A stretch of DNA of 64,000 nt from JAMXLO01 sp037201625 (GCA_037201625.1 JBBCGR010000003.1:434001-498000), one strand, 5' to 3'. Shown: positions 51,496 through 61,001, numbered from the stretch's first letter. The notes: generated by a model not told the origin, from the letters alone. Numbers and translations are program-made.

Positions 51496-51780
51496 TCACC
51501 CCCAGTGCCCCGGCACCCAGACGTTGCCCTGCCAGTGCGGCGCAATCCACACGCGCGGCGGCGGGGCGTAGTAGGCGACCGGCGGCGGGTAGTACACCGG
51601 CGGCGGCACATAGACCGGCGCGGGCGCCACCACGAACGGCGGCAGGAACACCCCGAACCGCACGCCGCAGCACCAACCGCCGCGCCACCACGCCTCGGCC
51701 GGCGCCGGCATCGCGACCAGGCCGAGACCGACCAGCCCCGCGACCCCGAGACCCGCGGACAATTGCCTGAAGCTCACCAT
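51496..51780 (-). CDS. Small secreted Pro/Tyr/Trp-rich protein
   Basis: The 94-aa product has a signal peptide (VSFRQLSAGLGVAGLVGLG, cleavage after AEA) and a mature chain with WWRGGWCCG, repeats of VYVPPPVYYPPP type and a final WVPGHWG. It resembles the short YXWGXW/PGHW-type exported proteins of Proteobacteria with no known function. AGGAGG lies seven bases before the ATG at 51780; the frame is open further upstream but without a signal peptide start. Confidence 0.65.
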   Translation of the reverse strand: MVSFRQLSAGLGVAGLVGLGLVAMPAPAEAWWRGGWCCGVRFGVFLPPFVVAPAPVYVPPPVYYPPPVAYYAPPPRVWIAPHWQGNVWVPGHWG

Positions 51781-51862
51781 GCGGCACCTCCTGCATTCCG
51801 GCAGGCAAGTCTCGCAACCCGATGTTTCCGGCAAATGTCCGGCGTGTATCGCCGCGTCGCGG

Positions 51863-52153
51863 TCAGCCGATCAGGACGGTCGGCGCACCCATCACGATGA
51901 CCCCGCCATGCGCGGTCATGTCGCCCAGCCGCGCCGCCGGCATGCCGCCGATCAGCGTGGTGAAGGAGCCGAGGACAACCAGGTCGGGCGGCCCGACGCA
52001 GACGCACATGTCGGTGACGCGTGCCGCCGGCATGCCGCAGATCAGCGTGGTGAGCGCGCCCGGCGGCAGGATCGGCCCGCCGACATGCGGCACGATCCCG
52101 GTGACCATCGGACAGACATGCATATCGCCCACACGGGCCGCTGGCATTCCCAT
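51863..52153 (-). CDS. PAAR domain protein (orphan)
   Basis: The 96-aa protein is a single PAAR domain: MGMPAARVGDMHVCPM, GMPAARVTDMCVC and GMPAARLGDMTAHGG repeats with the His and Cys zinc ligands. PAAR proteins cap the VgrG spike of type VI secretion systems or related contractile devices. No VgrG, Hcp or other secretion gene is in the window. It is on the same strand as smc, 54 bases downstream of its stop. Confidence 0.8.
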   Translation of the reverse strand: MGMPAARVGDMHVCPMVTGIVPHVGGPILPPGALTTLICGMPAARVTDMCVCVGPPDLVVLGSFTTLIGGMPAARLGDMTAHGGVIVMGAPTVLIG

Positions 52154-52207
52154 GGCGGTAGGCTAGGCGTCCCGCGCGCCCTGGTGCAACGCCGATTCTG
52201 CCCCGGC

Positions 52208-55200
52208 TTATTCGGCGGCCAGCCGCGGCGGCTCCACCATCTGGGACGCAAGCTGCAGATCGACCGACAGCAGCCGCGACACCCCGCGCTCCTGCATCGT
52301 GACGCCATACAGCCGGTCCATCCGCGCCATCGTCAGCGGATGGTGCGTGACGACCAGGAAGCGGGTCTCGGTCTCCCGCACCATGTCCTCGAGCAGCGTG
52401 CAGAACCGGTCGACGTTCGCATCGTCCAGCGGCGCATCCACCTCGTCCAGAACGCAGACCGGCGCCGGATTGCAGCGGAAGACCGCGAAGATCAGCGACA
52501 TGGCGGTCAACGCCTGCTCGCCGCCCGACAGCAGCGACAGCGTCGCCAGCTTCTTGCCCGGCGGCTGCGCATAGATCTCCAGCCCCGCCTCCAGCGGATC
52601 GTCCGAGCCGACCAGCGCCAGGTGCGCCCGCCCGCCGCCGAACATGCGGGTGAACAGCGCCTGGAAATTGCGGTCGATCTCCTGGAACACCGCGCCGAGC
52701 CGCTCGCGCCCCTCGCGGTTGAGGTGGCCGATCGAGCCGCGCAGCTTGGCGATCGCCGCGGTCAATTCTTCGCGCTCCGTGGTGATGCCGGCGATCTGCT
52801 GCTCCACCGCATCGGCTTCCACATCGGCGCGGAGGTTCACCGGCCCCATCTCCTCGCGCTCCTTCAGCAGGCGCTCCAGCCGGCGGCGGGCCTTGTCCTC
52901 CGCCTCCGGCGTCAGCTCCGCCGGCGGGTCGGGCAGCGCCGGCTCCGGCCCCAGCCGCTCGGCGATGCGCTCCGCCATCGCCACCCACGCCTGCTCGGCC
53001 TGCGCCGCCACGCCCTCGGCGCGCACCGCCGCCTCGCGGGTCTGCCCGAGCGTCGCCTCCGTCGCGCGGGCGGCACGGTCCGCCTCCGCCGACCGCGCGG
53101 TGGCCGCCGCCAGCCGGTCGGCCGCGGCGCGATGCGCCTTCTCGGCCGTCTCCAGCGCGTCGAGCGCCGCGGCGCGCCGGGCCGCCACCTTCGCCGGCAC
53201 CGCCTCCAGCGCGGCATAGTCGACCTGCGCCGCCTGCCGCCGCTGGTTCAGCGCCGTCACCCGCTGCACCGCATCGCCCGCCCGCCGCGCCCAGTCGGCG
53301 CGTTCCGTCGCGATCGCGCCGCGCCGGGCGCCGCGGGCGGCATGTTCGCGCGCCAGCGCTTCGCGCTCGGCCCGCGCCGCGGCCTCCGCCGACCGCGTGG
53401 CAGACAGCGCCGCCCGGGCACGGTCGACGGCGCCACGCAGCGCGCTCACGTCCGGCAGCGCGGCGCGCGCCTGCTGCGCCAGCGCTAGGCCGGCACCCGC
53501 CTCTTCGCGTTCGGCGGCGACCCGCTCCAACTGGGCGTCGATAGCGGCCAGCCGCGCCGCACTCTCCGCCGCCCGGGTGCGAAGCTGCTGGTGCGCCCCG
53601 CGGGCGCGCTCCAGCCGCTGCTCGGCGTCCCGCCGCGCCGTCCGGGCCTGCTGTTCCGCCGCCGTCGCCGCCCGGTCGGCCTCGGCCGCGGCATCGCGCG
53701 CCTCCCGCGCCGCCTCCGCGCCGGCGCGGGCGGCCGCGAGGTCGCGCTGCAGCGCCGACAGCCGATTGCGCTGCTGCAGCCGCACCGCCGCGGCGGTCGG
53801 CGTGCCGGCGCGGATCGTGTAGCCGTCCCCACCGCCACACCGCGCCGCCGCGCGACACCAGCGTCTGCCCGGGGGCCAGGGCGGGCTGTGCCGCATCGCC
53901 GGCGGCGTCATCCTCCACCAGGCCGATCTGGCACAGCGCGCGGGCCAGTGCCGGCGGCCCGTCCACCAGCGTGACCAGCGGCGCCGCGCCCGCCGGCAGG
54001 CCGGGCACCGGGTCGAGCGCCGGCAGGTCGCGCCAGTGGCGCGCGGCGCCGCGGTCGGCGGCCGATGTCAGCTCCTCGCCGAGCGCGGCGCCGAGCGCGG
54101 TCTCCAGCCCGGCCGGCACGCTGAGCGCGTCCACCATCGGCGGCCAGCGCTCGCCGTCCTTCACCGCCAGCACCTCGCCGAGCGCGCGCGCCTCGGCGGC
54201 GAGCCTGGCCTGGGCCGAATCGGCCGTCGCCTGGCGCTCGCGCGCCGCCGCCAGCGCCGGCCCGGTGGCCGACCGCGCCTGTTCGGCCGCAAGCAGCGCC
54301 TGCTGCGCCGCCGCCAGCGCGGTCTCGGCCGAAGCCTGCTGTGCCGCTGCCTCCTCCAGCGCCGATGCGGCCACTGCCTGGGCGCCGATCCGGTCGCGCT
54401 CGCCGGTGATCTGCGCGAACTGCTGGTCCACCCGCCGCCAGCGCTGCTCCGCTTCGGCCATCTGCCGCGTCACGGTCTGCATCTGCGCGTTGGCTTCGGC
54501 CGCCGCCTCGGTGGCGCGGTTGGCCTCCGCCTCGGCGAGGCGCGTCACCTCGATCGCATCGGCCGCCTTGGCCGCGGCTGCGGCGTCGCGGTCGGCGTGC
54601 CCTGCCTCCTGCTCGGCCAGGGCGGCGTCCTCCGCCGCCAGCCGCGACTCGGCCGCTACCGAGTCATGGCTCAGCCGGTCGGCGTGCTTGAGGTCCTGGT
54701 CAAGCTGGTCCAGCCGCCGCACGGCATCGGCGAGCGCGGCACGTGCCCGCTCCTCCTCCGCGGCCAACTGCTCCTGCGCGACGCGGTGGCGCTCCAGCGC
54801 GGTGCGGGTATCCGATTCGGTGCTGCGCAGCAGCGGCAGGGCGGCCGTCGCCGAAGTCGCCTCCGCGGCTGCCTCGGTCGCCGCCTCGGTGGCGGCGGCC
54901 ACCGCCATGCGGGCGGCGTGCAGCGCGGCCTCCGCTTCGGTGCGCACCGCCTGGGCGCGACCGCGCTGGATCGCCAGCAGTTCCGCCTCCGCCTGGCGGA
55001 TCGCGCCCGAGATGTTGCGGTAGCGGCTGGCCTGCCGCGCCTGGCGCTTCAACCCGCCAAGCTGCGTCTCGAGCTGGGCGCGCAGGTCGTCGGCCCGCGC
55101 CAGGTTGGCCTCGGCGGCCCGCAGCTTCAATTCAGCCTCGTGGCGGCGGGCGTGCAGGCCGGTGATGCCGGCGGCCTCCTCCAGCACCGATCGCCGGTCC

Positions 55201-55679
55201 TCCGGCTTGGCGGTGACCAGCGCGCCGACGCGGCCCTGGCTGACCATCCCGGAGGCGTGCGCCCCGGTCGCCAGGTCGGCGAACAGCGTCTGCACGTCGC
55301 GGGCGCGGACCTCCTTGCCGTTCACCCGGTAATGGCTGCCGGAGCCGCGCTCGATGCGGCGGACGATCTCCAGTTCCGCCTGTTCGTGGAACGGCGGCGG
55401 CGCGGCGCCCACGGTCTCGTCCAGCGTCAGCGTCACCTCGGCCAGGTTGCGCGACGGCCGTCCCGCCGTGCCGGCGAAGATCACATCGTCCATCTCGCCG
55501 GCGCGCAGCGAGCGCGTGCTCTGCTCGCCCATCGCCCAGCGCAGCGCCTCGACGACGTTCGACTTGCCGCAGCCGTTCGGGCCGACGATGCCGGTCAGGC
55601 CGGGATGAATCTCGACGCTGACCGGTTCGGCGAAACTCTTGAACCCGGCAATGCGCATGCGGCGAAAATGCACCGACAT
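52208..55679 (-). CDS. smc: Chromosome segregation protein SMC (one-base frameshift)
   Basis: SMC is the ATPase of the chromosome-organising condensin complex. Walker A is GIVGPNGCGKSNVVEALRW near residue 32; two long Ala/Arg/Glu-rich coiled coils surround a hinge around residues 520-620. The C-terminal head has LSLLSGGEQALTAMSLIFAV and VCVLDEVDAPLDDANVD. The frame breaks after LVSRGGAVWRW: a run of four C (plus strand 53827-53830) should be three, giving WDGYTIRAGTPTAAAVRLQQ. The span of 3472 bases is one over a multiple of three; corrected length is 1156 aa. Probably a sequencing error. dsbA-like and DUF721 genes precede it. Confidence 0.9.
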
Positions 55680-55815
55680 CTGGGCGATCCTCCGCTAGCA
55701 GCCGCGCAGCATGACGTCGGACGTTCCGACTACACGTAGTAGGCTACCATCAGAAATCGCCATGTGCGCCCCCAAATCTAGTGGGGAAGCGACCGGCCCG
55801 GCAAGCCGCGCGCCG

Positions 55816-56421
55816 CTACCCCTCCGGAACCAGCTTGCGGAACGCGTCGTAGGTCATCTCGCCCGCATATTTCTGGCCGTTGATCACGAAGCTCGGAGTC
55901 GAGTCGATCTTCCAGCGGTCCTGGTCGGCCTGCTGCTGCTGCAGGATCCAGCTTCGCAGGTCGGTATCGGCGATCGCCTGATCGAAGGACGGCCGGCTCA
56001 GTCCGGCCAGCGCCGCGACCTTCCAGATCTCCTCCGTGCTGTTGACGCCGCGCGCGAACGCCCAGCGATCCTGGCTGGCCAGCAGCGCGCTGACGAATGG
56101 GTAGTACTGCGGCGGCGGCAGGTAGCGGGCGACCATGGCGGCGGTCAGCGCCACCTGGTCCAGCGGGAAGTCGTGGAACACGAAGCGAACCTTGCCGGCG
56201 GAGATCAGGTCCTTCTCGATGTCCGGCATCGCGGTGCGGGCGAAGGCGGCGCAATGGCTGCAGGTCAGGGAGAAGAACTCCATGACCGTCACCTTGGCGG
56301 TGGGATCGCCCAGCGTCCTCTCGGCCTTGCGGGCGTCCTGGGCATGTGCGGCGGGGGCGGCCAGGGCTGATGCGACCGCACCTCCGGCCATCGCCAGGGT
56401 GGAGCGGCGGGTCAACGTCAT
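55816..56421 (-). CDS. DsbA-family thiol:disulfide protein
   Basis: The 201-aa protein has a signal sequence (TRRSTLAMAGGAVASALAAP, cleavage near HAQ) with a twin Arg, then a thioredoxin fold with active-site CSHC in FFSLTCSHCAAFA, and the cis-Pro in STPSFVING. It resembles the DsbA-like periplasmic oxidoreductases common before smc in alphaproteobacteria (thioredoxin_4 family). Its start overlaps the stop of the upstream DUF721 gene by 4 bases. Confidence 0.87.
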   Translation of the reverse strand: MTLTRRSTLAMAGGAVASALAAPAAHAQDARKAERTLGDPTAKVTVMEFFSLTCSHCAAFARTAMPDIEKDLISAGKVRFVFHDFPLDQVALTAAMVARYLPPPQYYPFVSALLASQDRWAFARGVNSTEEIWKVAALAGLSRPSFDQAIADTDLRSWILQQQQADQDRWKIDSTPSFVINGQKYAGEMTYDAFRKLVPEG

Positions 56422-56891
56422 GGGGACCTCGAACGGTTTGGGGTGGTCGATAATGCGCGGCCCAGCGAGGCCAGCGCATCGCGCAGTTCGCCCGCCGGCA
56501 TGTCCGACAGGGCGGCTTCGACACGGGCCAGCTTCGCCGGATCGGGCCTTGGCGGCAATGGCACCAGCGGCGCAGAGAATTCCGGCGTCTGGACGAAGCG
56601 CAGCGACATCACGGTCCGGCTGCCGAGATGCCCGTTGATCCGGCCCATCAGTTCGCCGGCCAGATGCTGAAGCTCCATGGCGATCGGACCCGCGCAGGCG
56701 ATGGTGAGCGTGCCGGACGCGAGCCGCCGCGGCGTGGTGACCGCGGCGATCGCCGGGCCGACGATCGCGGACCAGTCGGCCAGCACCTGCGCGGTCGCCG
56801 GCGCCCGGCGGCGGAACGCGGCCCGGGTGAGGCGCGGCATCAGGGCGCCGACCGGCCGCGGCCCATAGACGTGGCGTTCGTCCGTCTCCAT
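56418..56891 (-). CDS. DUF721/DciA-like protein
   Basis: The 157-aa protein matches the DUF721 family: RAPATAQVLADWSAIVGPAI, then GTLTIACAGPIAMELQHLA and INGHLGSRTVMSLRFVQ. DciA, a member, recruits the replicative helicase in bacteria without DnaC/DnaI; whether this protein has that role is inference. It is the first gene of the DUF721-dsbA-smc group and diverges from mutY across only 10 bases. Confidence 0.75.
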   Translation of the reverse strand: METDERHVYGPRPVGALMPRLTRAAFRRRAPATAQVLADWSAIVGPAIAAVTTPRRLASGTLTIACAGPIAMELQHLAGELMGRINGHLGSRTVMSLRFVQTPEFSAPLVPLPPRPDPAKLARVEAALSDMPAGELRDALASLGRALSTTPNRSRSP

Positions 56892-56901
56892 ACCGCCGCG
56901 T

Positions 56902-58059
56902 GTGTCCTTTCCCGCGACCGACCTGCTCGCCTGGTATGACCGTCACCGCAGGTCGCTGCCCTGGCGCGCCGGTCCTGGCGAGATCGCCGATCCTTACCAC
57001 GTCTGGCTCAGCGAGATCATGCTGCAGCAGACCACCGTTGCGGCGACCATTCCGTACTATGAAAGGTTCTTGACCCGTTTCCCCACGGTGCAGGCGCTGG
57101 CCGCCGCGCCGCTCGGGGACGTGCTCGCCGCCTGGGCCGGTCTCGGCTACTACGCCCGCGCCCGCAACCTGCACGCCTGCGCGCGCGACGTGGTGGCCGC
57201 CGGCGGCTTCCCCCGCGACCTGGCCGGGCTGCGGGCGCTGCCGGGGATCGGCGACTACACTGCCGCCGCGGTTGGGGCGATCGCCTTCGGGCTACCGGCG
57301 GTCCCGGTGGACGGCAACGTCGAGCGGGTGGTCGCGCGCCTCTTTGCCGTCACCGAGGCGCTCCCGCAGGCCAAGCCGGCCCTGCGCCGGGGCGCGGCGC
57401 GGCTTGGCGAGGACCCGGCGGCGCGGGCGCGGCCGTCGGATTTCGCCCAGGCGCTGTTCGACCTGGGAGCGACGGTCTGCACGCCTTCGTCACCGGCCTG
57501 TGCGCTGTGCCCCTGGATGGCGACTTGTGCCGGCCGCCGCGCCGGCATCGCCGCCGGCCTGCCGCGCAAGGCGGCGAAGCCGGCCCGGCCGCTGCGCCAC
57601 GGCGTGCATTTCTGGCTGGTCGATCCGCAGGGCAACGTGCTGCTGCGCCGCCGGACCACTGAGGGCCTGCTGGGCGGCATGACGGAACTGCCCGGCACGG
57701 CCTGGCGCGCCGATCCCTGGACGCTGGCGGAGGCCCTGGCCGATGCGCCGATGGCGGCGGAGTGGCAGGGGGCGGGGCAGGTGCGGCATGGGTTCACCCA
57801 TTTCGAACTGACGATCGACCTGCTCGCCGCCCGGGTCGATCGCATCGAGGCCGCCGGTTTCGCCCGGCCCGTCGCCGCGCTGGCCCACGAGGCACTGCCC
57901 TCGGTGATGCGCAAATGCGTCCGCATGGCGCAGGCCGCTACCTTGAGCCCTGCCGTGGGCCCTACCGTGGGCGCCGGCCGGGGCACGGCCTCGGGTGCGC
58001 CCGGGCCGGGACAGGCCGTGGACCTGGTCAGCCCGCGGCCTGCGACATCCGCCACATGA
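56902..58059 (+). CDS. mutY: A/G-specific adenine DNA glycosylase
   Basis: MutY removes adenine opposite 8-oxoguanine. The 385-aa protein has SEIMLQQTTVAATIPYYERF, the helix-hairpin-helix LPGIGDYTAAAVGAIAFG with catalytic Asp following in VPVDGNVERV, and a 4Fe-4S cluster site Cys-x6-Cys-x2-Cys-x5-Cys (CTPSSPACALCPWMATC). The C-terminal NUDIX-like domain (LRHGVHFWLVDPQGNVLLRR) recognises the oxidised base. It starts at a GTG. The last 32 bases overlap the convergent SDR gene. Confidence 0.95.
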   Translation: MSFPATDLLAWYDRHRRSLPWRAGPGEIADPYHVWLSEIMLQQTTVAATIPYYERFLTRFPTVQALAAAPLGDVLAAWAGLGYYARARNLHACARDVVAAGGFPRDLAGLRALPGIGDYTAAAVGAIAFGLPAVPVDGNVERVVARLFAVTEALPQAKPALRRGAARLGEDPAARARPSDFAQALFDLGATVCTPSSPACALCPWMATCAGRRAGIAAGLPRKAAKPARPLRHGVHFWLVDPQGNVLLRRRTTEGLLGGMTELPGTAWRADPWTLAEALADAPMAAEWQGAGQVRHGFTHFELTIDLLAARVDRIEAAGFARPVAALAHEALPSVMRKCVRMAQAATLSPAVGPTVGAGRGTASGAPGPGQAVDLVSPRPATSAT

Positions 58060-58852
58060 GCCGGTCGGACATCCGGTCCGTCAGCAGGCGCTGCACCAGC
58101 AGGAACAGCTTCGCCCCGCCGCCGACCGCATAGCGCGTGCGCGGACGGCGGGCCGCCACGGCGCGGCCGATGGCGGCGGCCACCACCTCGGGCGGCGAGG
58201 CGAGCCCTGTGCCCGCCCGCGCATGCATCTTCGCGTGGCGGCGGGCATACGGGCCGTAGGCCGAATCGCCGGACATGCGCAGCAGGCTCTCCTGGGCGAT
58301 GCCGCCCCATTCGGTGGCGATGGCCCCAGGCTCCACCACGATCACGTCGATGCCGAACGGGATGACCTCCATCCGCAGGCTGTCGCTCAGCCCTTCCAGC
58401 GCGTACTTCGTCGCGTGGTACCAGCTTCCGAACGGCTCGCCGCTCTTGCCGCCGATCGAGCTGACATTGACGATCCGGCCGGACCGCTGCGCGCGCATCA
58501 TCGGCAGCGCAAGCTGGCAGAGCCGGGCGGCTCCGAACAGATTGACCTCGAACTGGCGCCGCGCCTCCTCGATCGGGACGTCCTCGAGCGCGCCATAGCT
58601 GCCGTAGCCGGCGTTGTTGACCAGGACATCCAGCCGGCCGGTCTCCTCGCGGATGGTGACCATTGCCGATGCGATCGAGGCATCGTCGGTGACGTCGAGC
58701 GTGAGCGGCCGGGCGCCGATCGCGGCCAGGCCCGCCATCCGCTGCGCCCGTCGCGCCGCCGCGTAGACGGTGAAGCCATCGTCGATCAGCCGCCTGACCG
58801 TCGCCTCGCCGATGCCCGAGGAGGCGCCGGTGACCAGCGCAGTTCTGTCCAT
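58028..58852 (-). CDS. Short-chain dehydrogenase/reductase
   Basis: The 274-aa SDR has the nucleotide loop TGASSGIGE, NNAGYGSYG, the catalytic Ser in NVSSIGGKSG and YHATK (YxxxK). An Asp in LTLDVTDD and AAARRAQRM suggest NADP(H) preference (inference). Substrate is unknown. I use the ATG at 58852: the ATG at 58879 would fall between the -10 and the transcription start of the promoter at 58882-58912. It is probably controlled by the divergent MerR protein. Confidence 0.85.
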   Translation of the reverse strand: MDRTALVTGASSGIGEATVRRLIDDGFTVYAAARRAQRMAGLAAIGARPLTLDVTDDASIASAMVTIREETGRLDVLVNNAGYGSYGALEDVPIEEARRQFEVNLFGAARLCQLALPMMRAQRSGRIVNVSSIGGKSGEPFGSWYHATKYALEGLSDSLRMEVIPFGIDVIVVEPGAIATEWGGIAQESLLRMSGDSAYGPYARRHAKMHARAGTGLASPPEVVAAAIGRAVAARRPRTRYAVGGGAKLFLLVQRLLTDRMSDRLMWRMSQAAG

Positions 58853-58881
58853 TGGCCTGCTCCACTTTCCAGGGAGCACGT

Positions 58882-58913
58882 CCTATAAGCCTGGAGCATG
58901 GTCCATGGTCAAG
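58882..58913 (-). promoter_or_regulatory. MerR-type promoter and dyad for the SDR gene
   Basis: On the minus strand TTGACC (-35, complement of 58907-58912) and TATAGG (-10, complement of 58882-58887) are separated by 19 bases, the overlong spacer typical of promoters activated by MerR-family proteins. A dyad of 11+1+11 bases (58891-58913, 9 of 11 positions matching, core CATGG-T-CCATG) overlaps the -35 and spacer, as in known MerR operators. Confidence 0.65.
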
Positions 58914-58965
58914 GTGGATACGGCCAAGCCCGGCGGCCAAGCCGGGCGATGAAGAAAGGACGATG

Positions 58966-59394
58966 ATGCTGATCTCGGAGTTCGCGCGGGAGGCAGGGCT
59001 GACGCCGGACACGGTGCGATTCTACGTCCGCCGCGGCCTGCTGGCGCCGCACGCCAACGGCAAGGGCGGCCGCAACCCCTACCAGGTCTTCACCCGCGAG
59101 CATGTCCACACGGCGCGGGTCATCCGGATGGCGCAGTCGCTCGGCATGTCGCTGAAGGAGATCGCCGCGATCGGCGAGGAGCATCGCGTGGCGCCGATCA
59201 CCCGCGAGCGCAGCATCGAGATCATGGCAGTGCAGCTTGGCCTGCTGGAGGCCAAGGCCGCCGACCTCGCGGCGATGGCCGGCTACCTGCGCGCCAAGAT
59301 CGCCTGGCTCGAGGGCGGCGAATGCGGGCCGGAACCGGAATTCCCCGCCGCCCCCGGCGTCACGCCGCCTCAGTGCGTGTCGAACACCGCCTGA
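58966..59394 (+). CDS. MerR family transcriptional regulator
   Basis: The 142-aa protein has the MerR winged HTH (LISEFAREAGLTPDTVRFYV, RRGLLAPHANGKGGRNPYQ), then REHVHTARVIRMAQSLGMSLKE-type helices and a dimerisation coil. The C-terminus has Cys residues in GGECGPEPE and PQCVSN, without the spacing of a known metal site. Two ATG codons are adjacent; AAAGGA (58955-58960) is five bases from the one at 58966. It diverges from the SDR gene and overlaps the convergent asparaginase-like gene by 25 bases. Confidence 0.85.
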   Translation: MLISEFAREAGLTPDTVRFYVRRGLLAPHANGKGGRNPYQVFTREHVHTARVIRMAQSLGMSLKEIAAIGEEHRVAPITRERSIEIMAVQLGLLEAKAADLAAMAGYLRAKIAWLEGGECGPEPEFPAAPGVTPPQCVSNTA

Positions 59395-61001
59395 TAGGCG
59401 GCGACCTTCGCGGCCGTGGCGGCCGCCTCCGCCGCGGTCGGGCTGGCCGGGTCGAGCGCCGCCGGCAGGGTGCCGAACTTCATGAGGCACGCCATCAGCA
59501 GGATGCGTGCCTTGGTCACGGCCAGGTTGGAACCGGCGATGAACGGGCTCATCGGGATGGCGAAGCCCTCGGTGTTGCCGCGGCCGCACTGCACCACCGG
59601 CAGCCCGCTGTACACCGCCCGCAGCAGCGCCCGGGTGCGTGACGGCGAGGCCGGCTTGCCGTACGGCGACAGCCCCTCCACCGCGAAGCCCGCCAGCGGC
59701 GCGTGCTGCAGGCTGTATTCCAGCCACGCAATGATATCGACCTGCTGTTCCGGGCCCGCCATCACCTCGTCCTCGTAGTAGCTGCCGTCCTTGACGATGG
59801 AGACTTTGGGGATGGCGCTCTCCAGCAGGTCGCCGGCGGCGTCCTTGATCGGCACGGTGGCGCCGTGCAGGCCCAACACCGAGGCCGGCAGCCGGGTCAT
59901 GTTCACCTCCGACCGCCAGGTGTGCCGGCTTGCCGGGATATAGAGCAGCCGCGGCTTCGTCTCGTGGCCGACGCCGGCGATGATGCCGCCGTGGCCGCCC
60001 GCCAGGATGAAGCCGCCCGGCCTCGCGTCGCCTTTGATCACGTCGCGCGCCGCATAGACCCGCTGCTCGGCGACCAGCACCATGCCGGCGTGGTTACGGC
60101 CGTCGTCGTCCGCCCAGATGCGCGACGTGATGTACTCGACCGAATCGACGATGTTCTTCGGGCCGTCGTTGCTGATCATGCCGTGCACGCGCTGGGCGGC
60201 GTTGCCGCAGATCGGCCGCGTGGTGTCCAGCAGCAGGTTGAACCAGTACAGCGTCTCCTCGATGCGCGGGCTGCCCTGGGTCCAGATCGCGCCGTCGTAG
60301 TCACCGCTGTCCAGGATGGCGCGCACGCGGTTGGCGATCCGCGCCAGGCTGCCGCGCGGCGGGCCGCTTTCCAGGTGCGTGGGCTTGTAGGCGAAGAAGT
60401 CCACGCCGCGCCGCTCGCCCTCCGCGCTGTATCCCGCCGGCGGCACGATGCGATGGAAGTCCACTTCGGCGCGCGAGGAGATCAGGTTGCCCGTCCCGTC
60501 CGAGCCAATCCCCATCTGGTCGATCTCGGCGAAGCTGCGCGACCCGTCCGGGAAGAACGGCTGGCGGGCCTGCTCGTTGGGCGCCTTGGGATCGGTGCAC
60601 TCCTCCTCCCAGGCGCGGCCATCGGCCTGGCGGGCCATGTAGGGCAGCGGGTAGTAGCCGTCGTCGGGGCTGAGTTCGACCTCATACACCGGCCGGTCGG
60701 CGGGCGAGGTCCGCGCCGCGTGGAAGGCGCCCGACGCATCGAGGTAGCCGTCGGGCGGGCCATACAGCCCGGCGGCATCCTGCTCCAGCGGATGCGCGCT
60801 GAACTGCTCCACATAGACGGTGACCGGCTTCGCCAGGCGCTGGGTGCGCAGCACGTCGTAGCGCTGCGGCGAGCCATCCGGGTTGCGCCGCGGCGCCAGC
60901 CCGTATTTCGCCCGCGCCTTGTTCGAGGTGACGAGCGGCGGCGTGTTCTGGATGGTGGCGTTGGGCCCAGCCAGATGGGCAATGCGTGCCTTGCCGCTCA
61001 T
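59370..61001 (-). CDS. Asparaginase/glutaminase-superfamily protein with altered catalytic motif
   Basis: The 543-aa protein is far longer than the ~330 aa of L-asparaginases. Residues 235-295 (AIWTQGSPRIEETLYWFNLL, then RPICGNAAQRVHGMISNDGP and NIVDSVEYI) align with the HGTDT...KPVVxTGAMR...SxDGPxN region of type II asparaginases. The catalytic HGTDT reads QGSPR: Thr is Ser and the catalytic Asp is Pro. The C-terminal GFAVEGLSPYGKPA and GLPVVQCGRGNTEG match the family's small domain. About 200 extra N-terminal residues are unassigned. No signal peptide is seen. Function is open, and it may be a non-canonical enzyme. Confidence 0.6.
   Translation of the reverse strand: MSGKARIAHLAGPNATIQNTPPLVTSNKARAKYGLAPRRNPDGSPQRYDVLRTQRLAKPVTVYVEQFSAHPLEQDAAGLYGPPDGYLDASGAFHAARTSPADRPVYEVELSPDDGYYPLPYMARQADGRAWEEECTDPKAPNEQARQPFFPDGSRSFAEIDQMGIGSDGTGNLISSRAEVDFHRIVPPAGYSAEGERRGVDFFAYKPTHLESGPPRGSLARIANRVRAILDSGDYDGAIWTQGSPRIEETLYWFNLLLDTTRPICGNAAQRVHGMISNDGPKNIVDSVEYITSRIWADDDGRNHAGMVLVAEQRVYAARDVIKGDARPGGFILAGGHGGIIAGVGHETKPRLLYIPASRHTWRSEVNMTRLPASVLGLHGATVPIKDAAGDLLESAIPKVSIVKDGSYYEDEVMAGPEQQVDIIAWLEYSLQHAPLAGFAVEGLSPYGKPASPSRTRALLRAVYSGLPVVQCGRGNTEGFAIPMSPFIAGSNLAVTKARILLMACLMKFGTLPAALDPASPTAAEAAATAAKVAAYQAVFDTH

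Noticed and set aside
51863..52153. Type VI secretion locus
   Set aside because: A single PAAR protein is not enough; no VgrG, Hcp, sheath or membrane-complex gene is present.
52208..55679. Two separate SMC-like genes
   Set aside because: The halves join exactly at a homopolymer after removing one base, and the total length then matches a single SMC.
58852..58965. N-terminal extension of the MerR gene back to 58852
   Set aside because: It would start at a TTG and cover the divergent promoter; the HTH begins directly at 58966 after AAAGGA.
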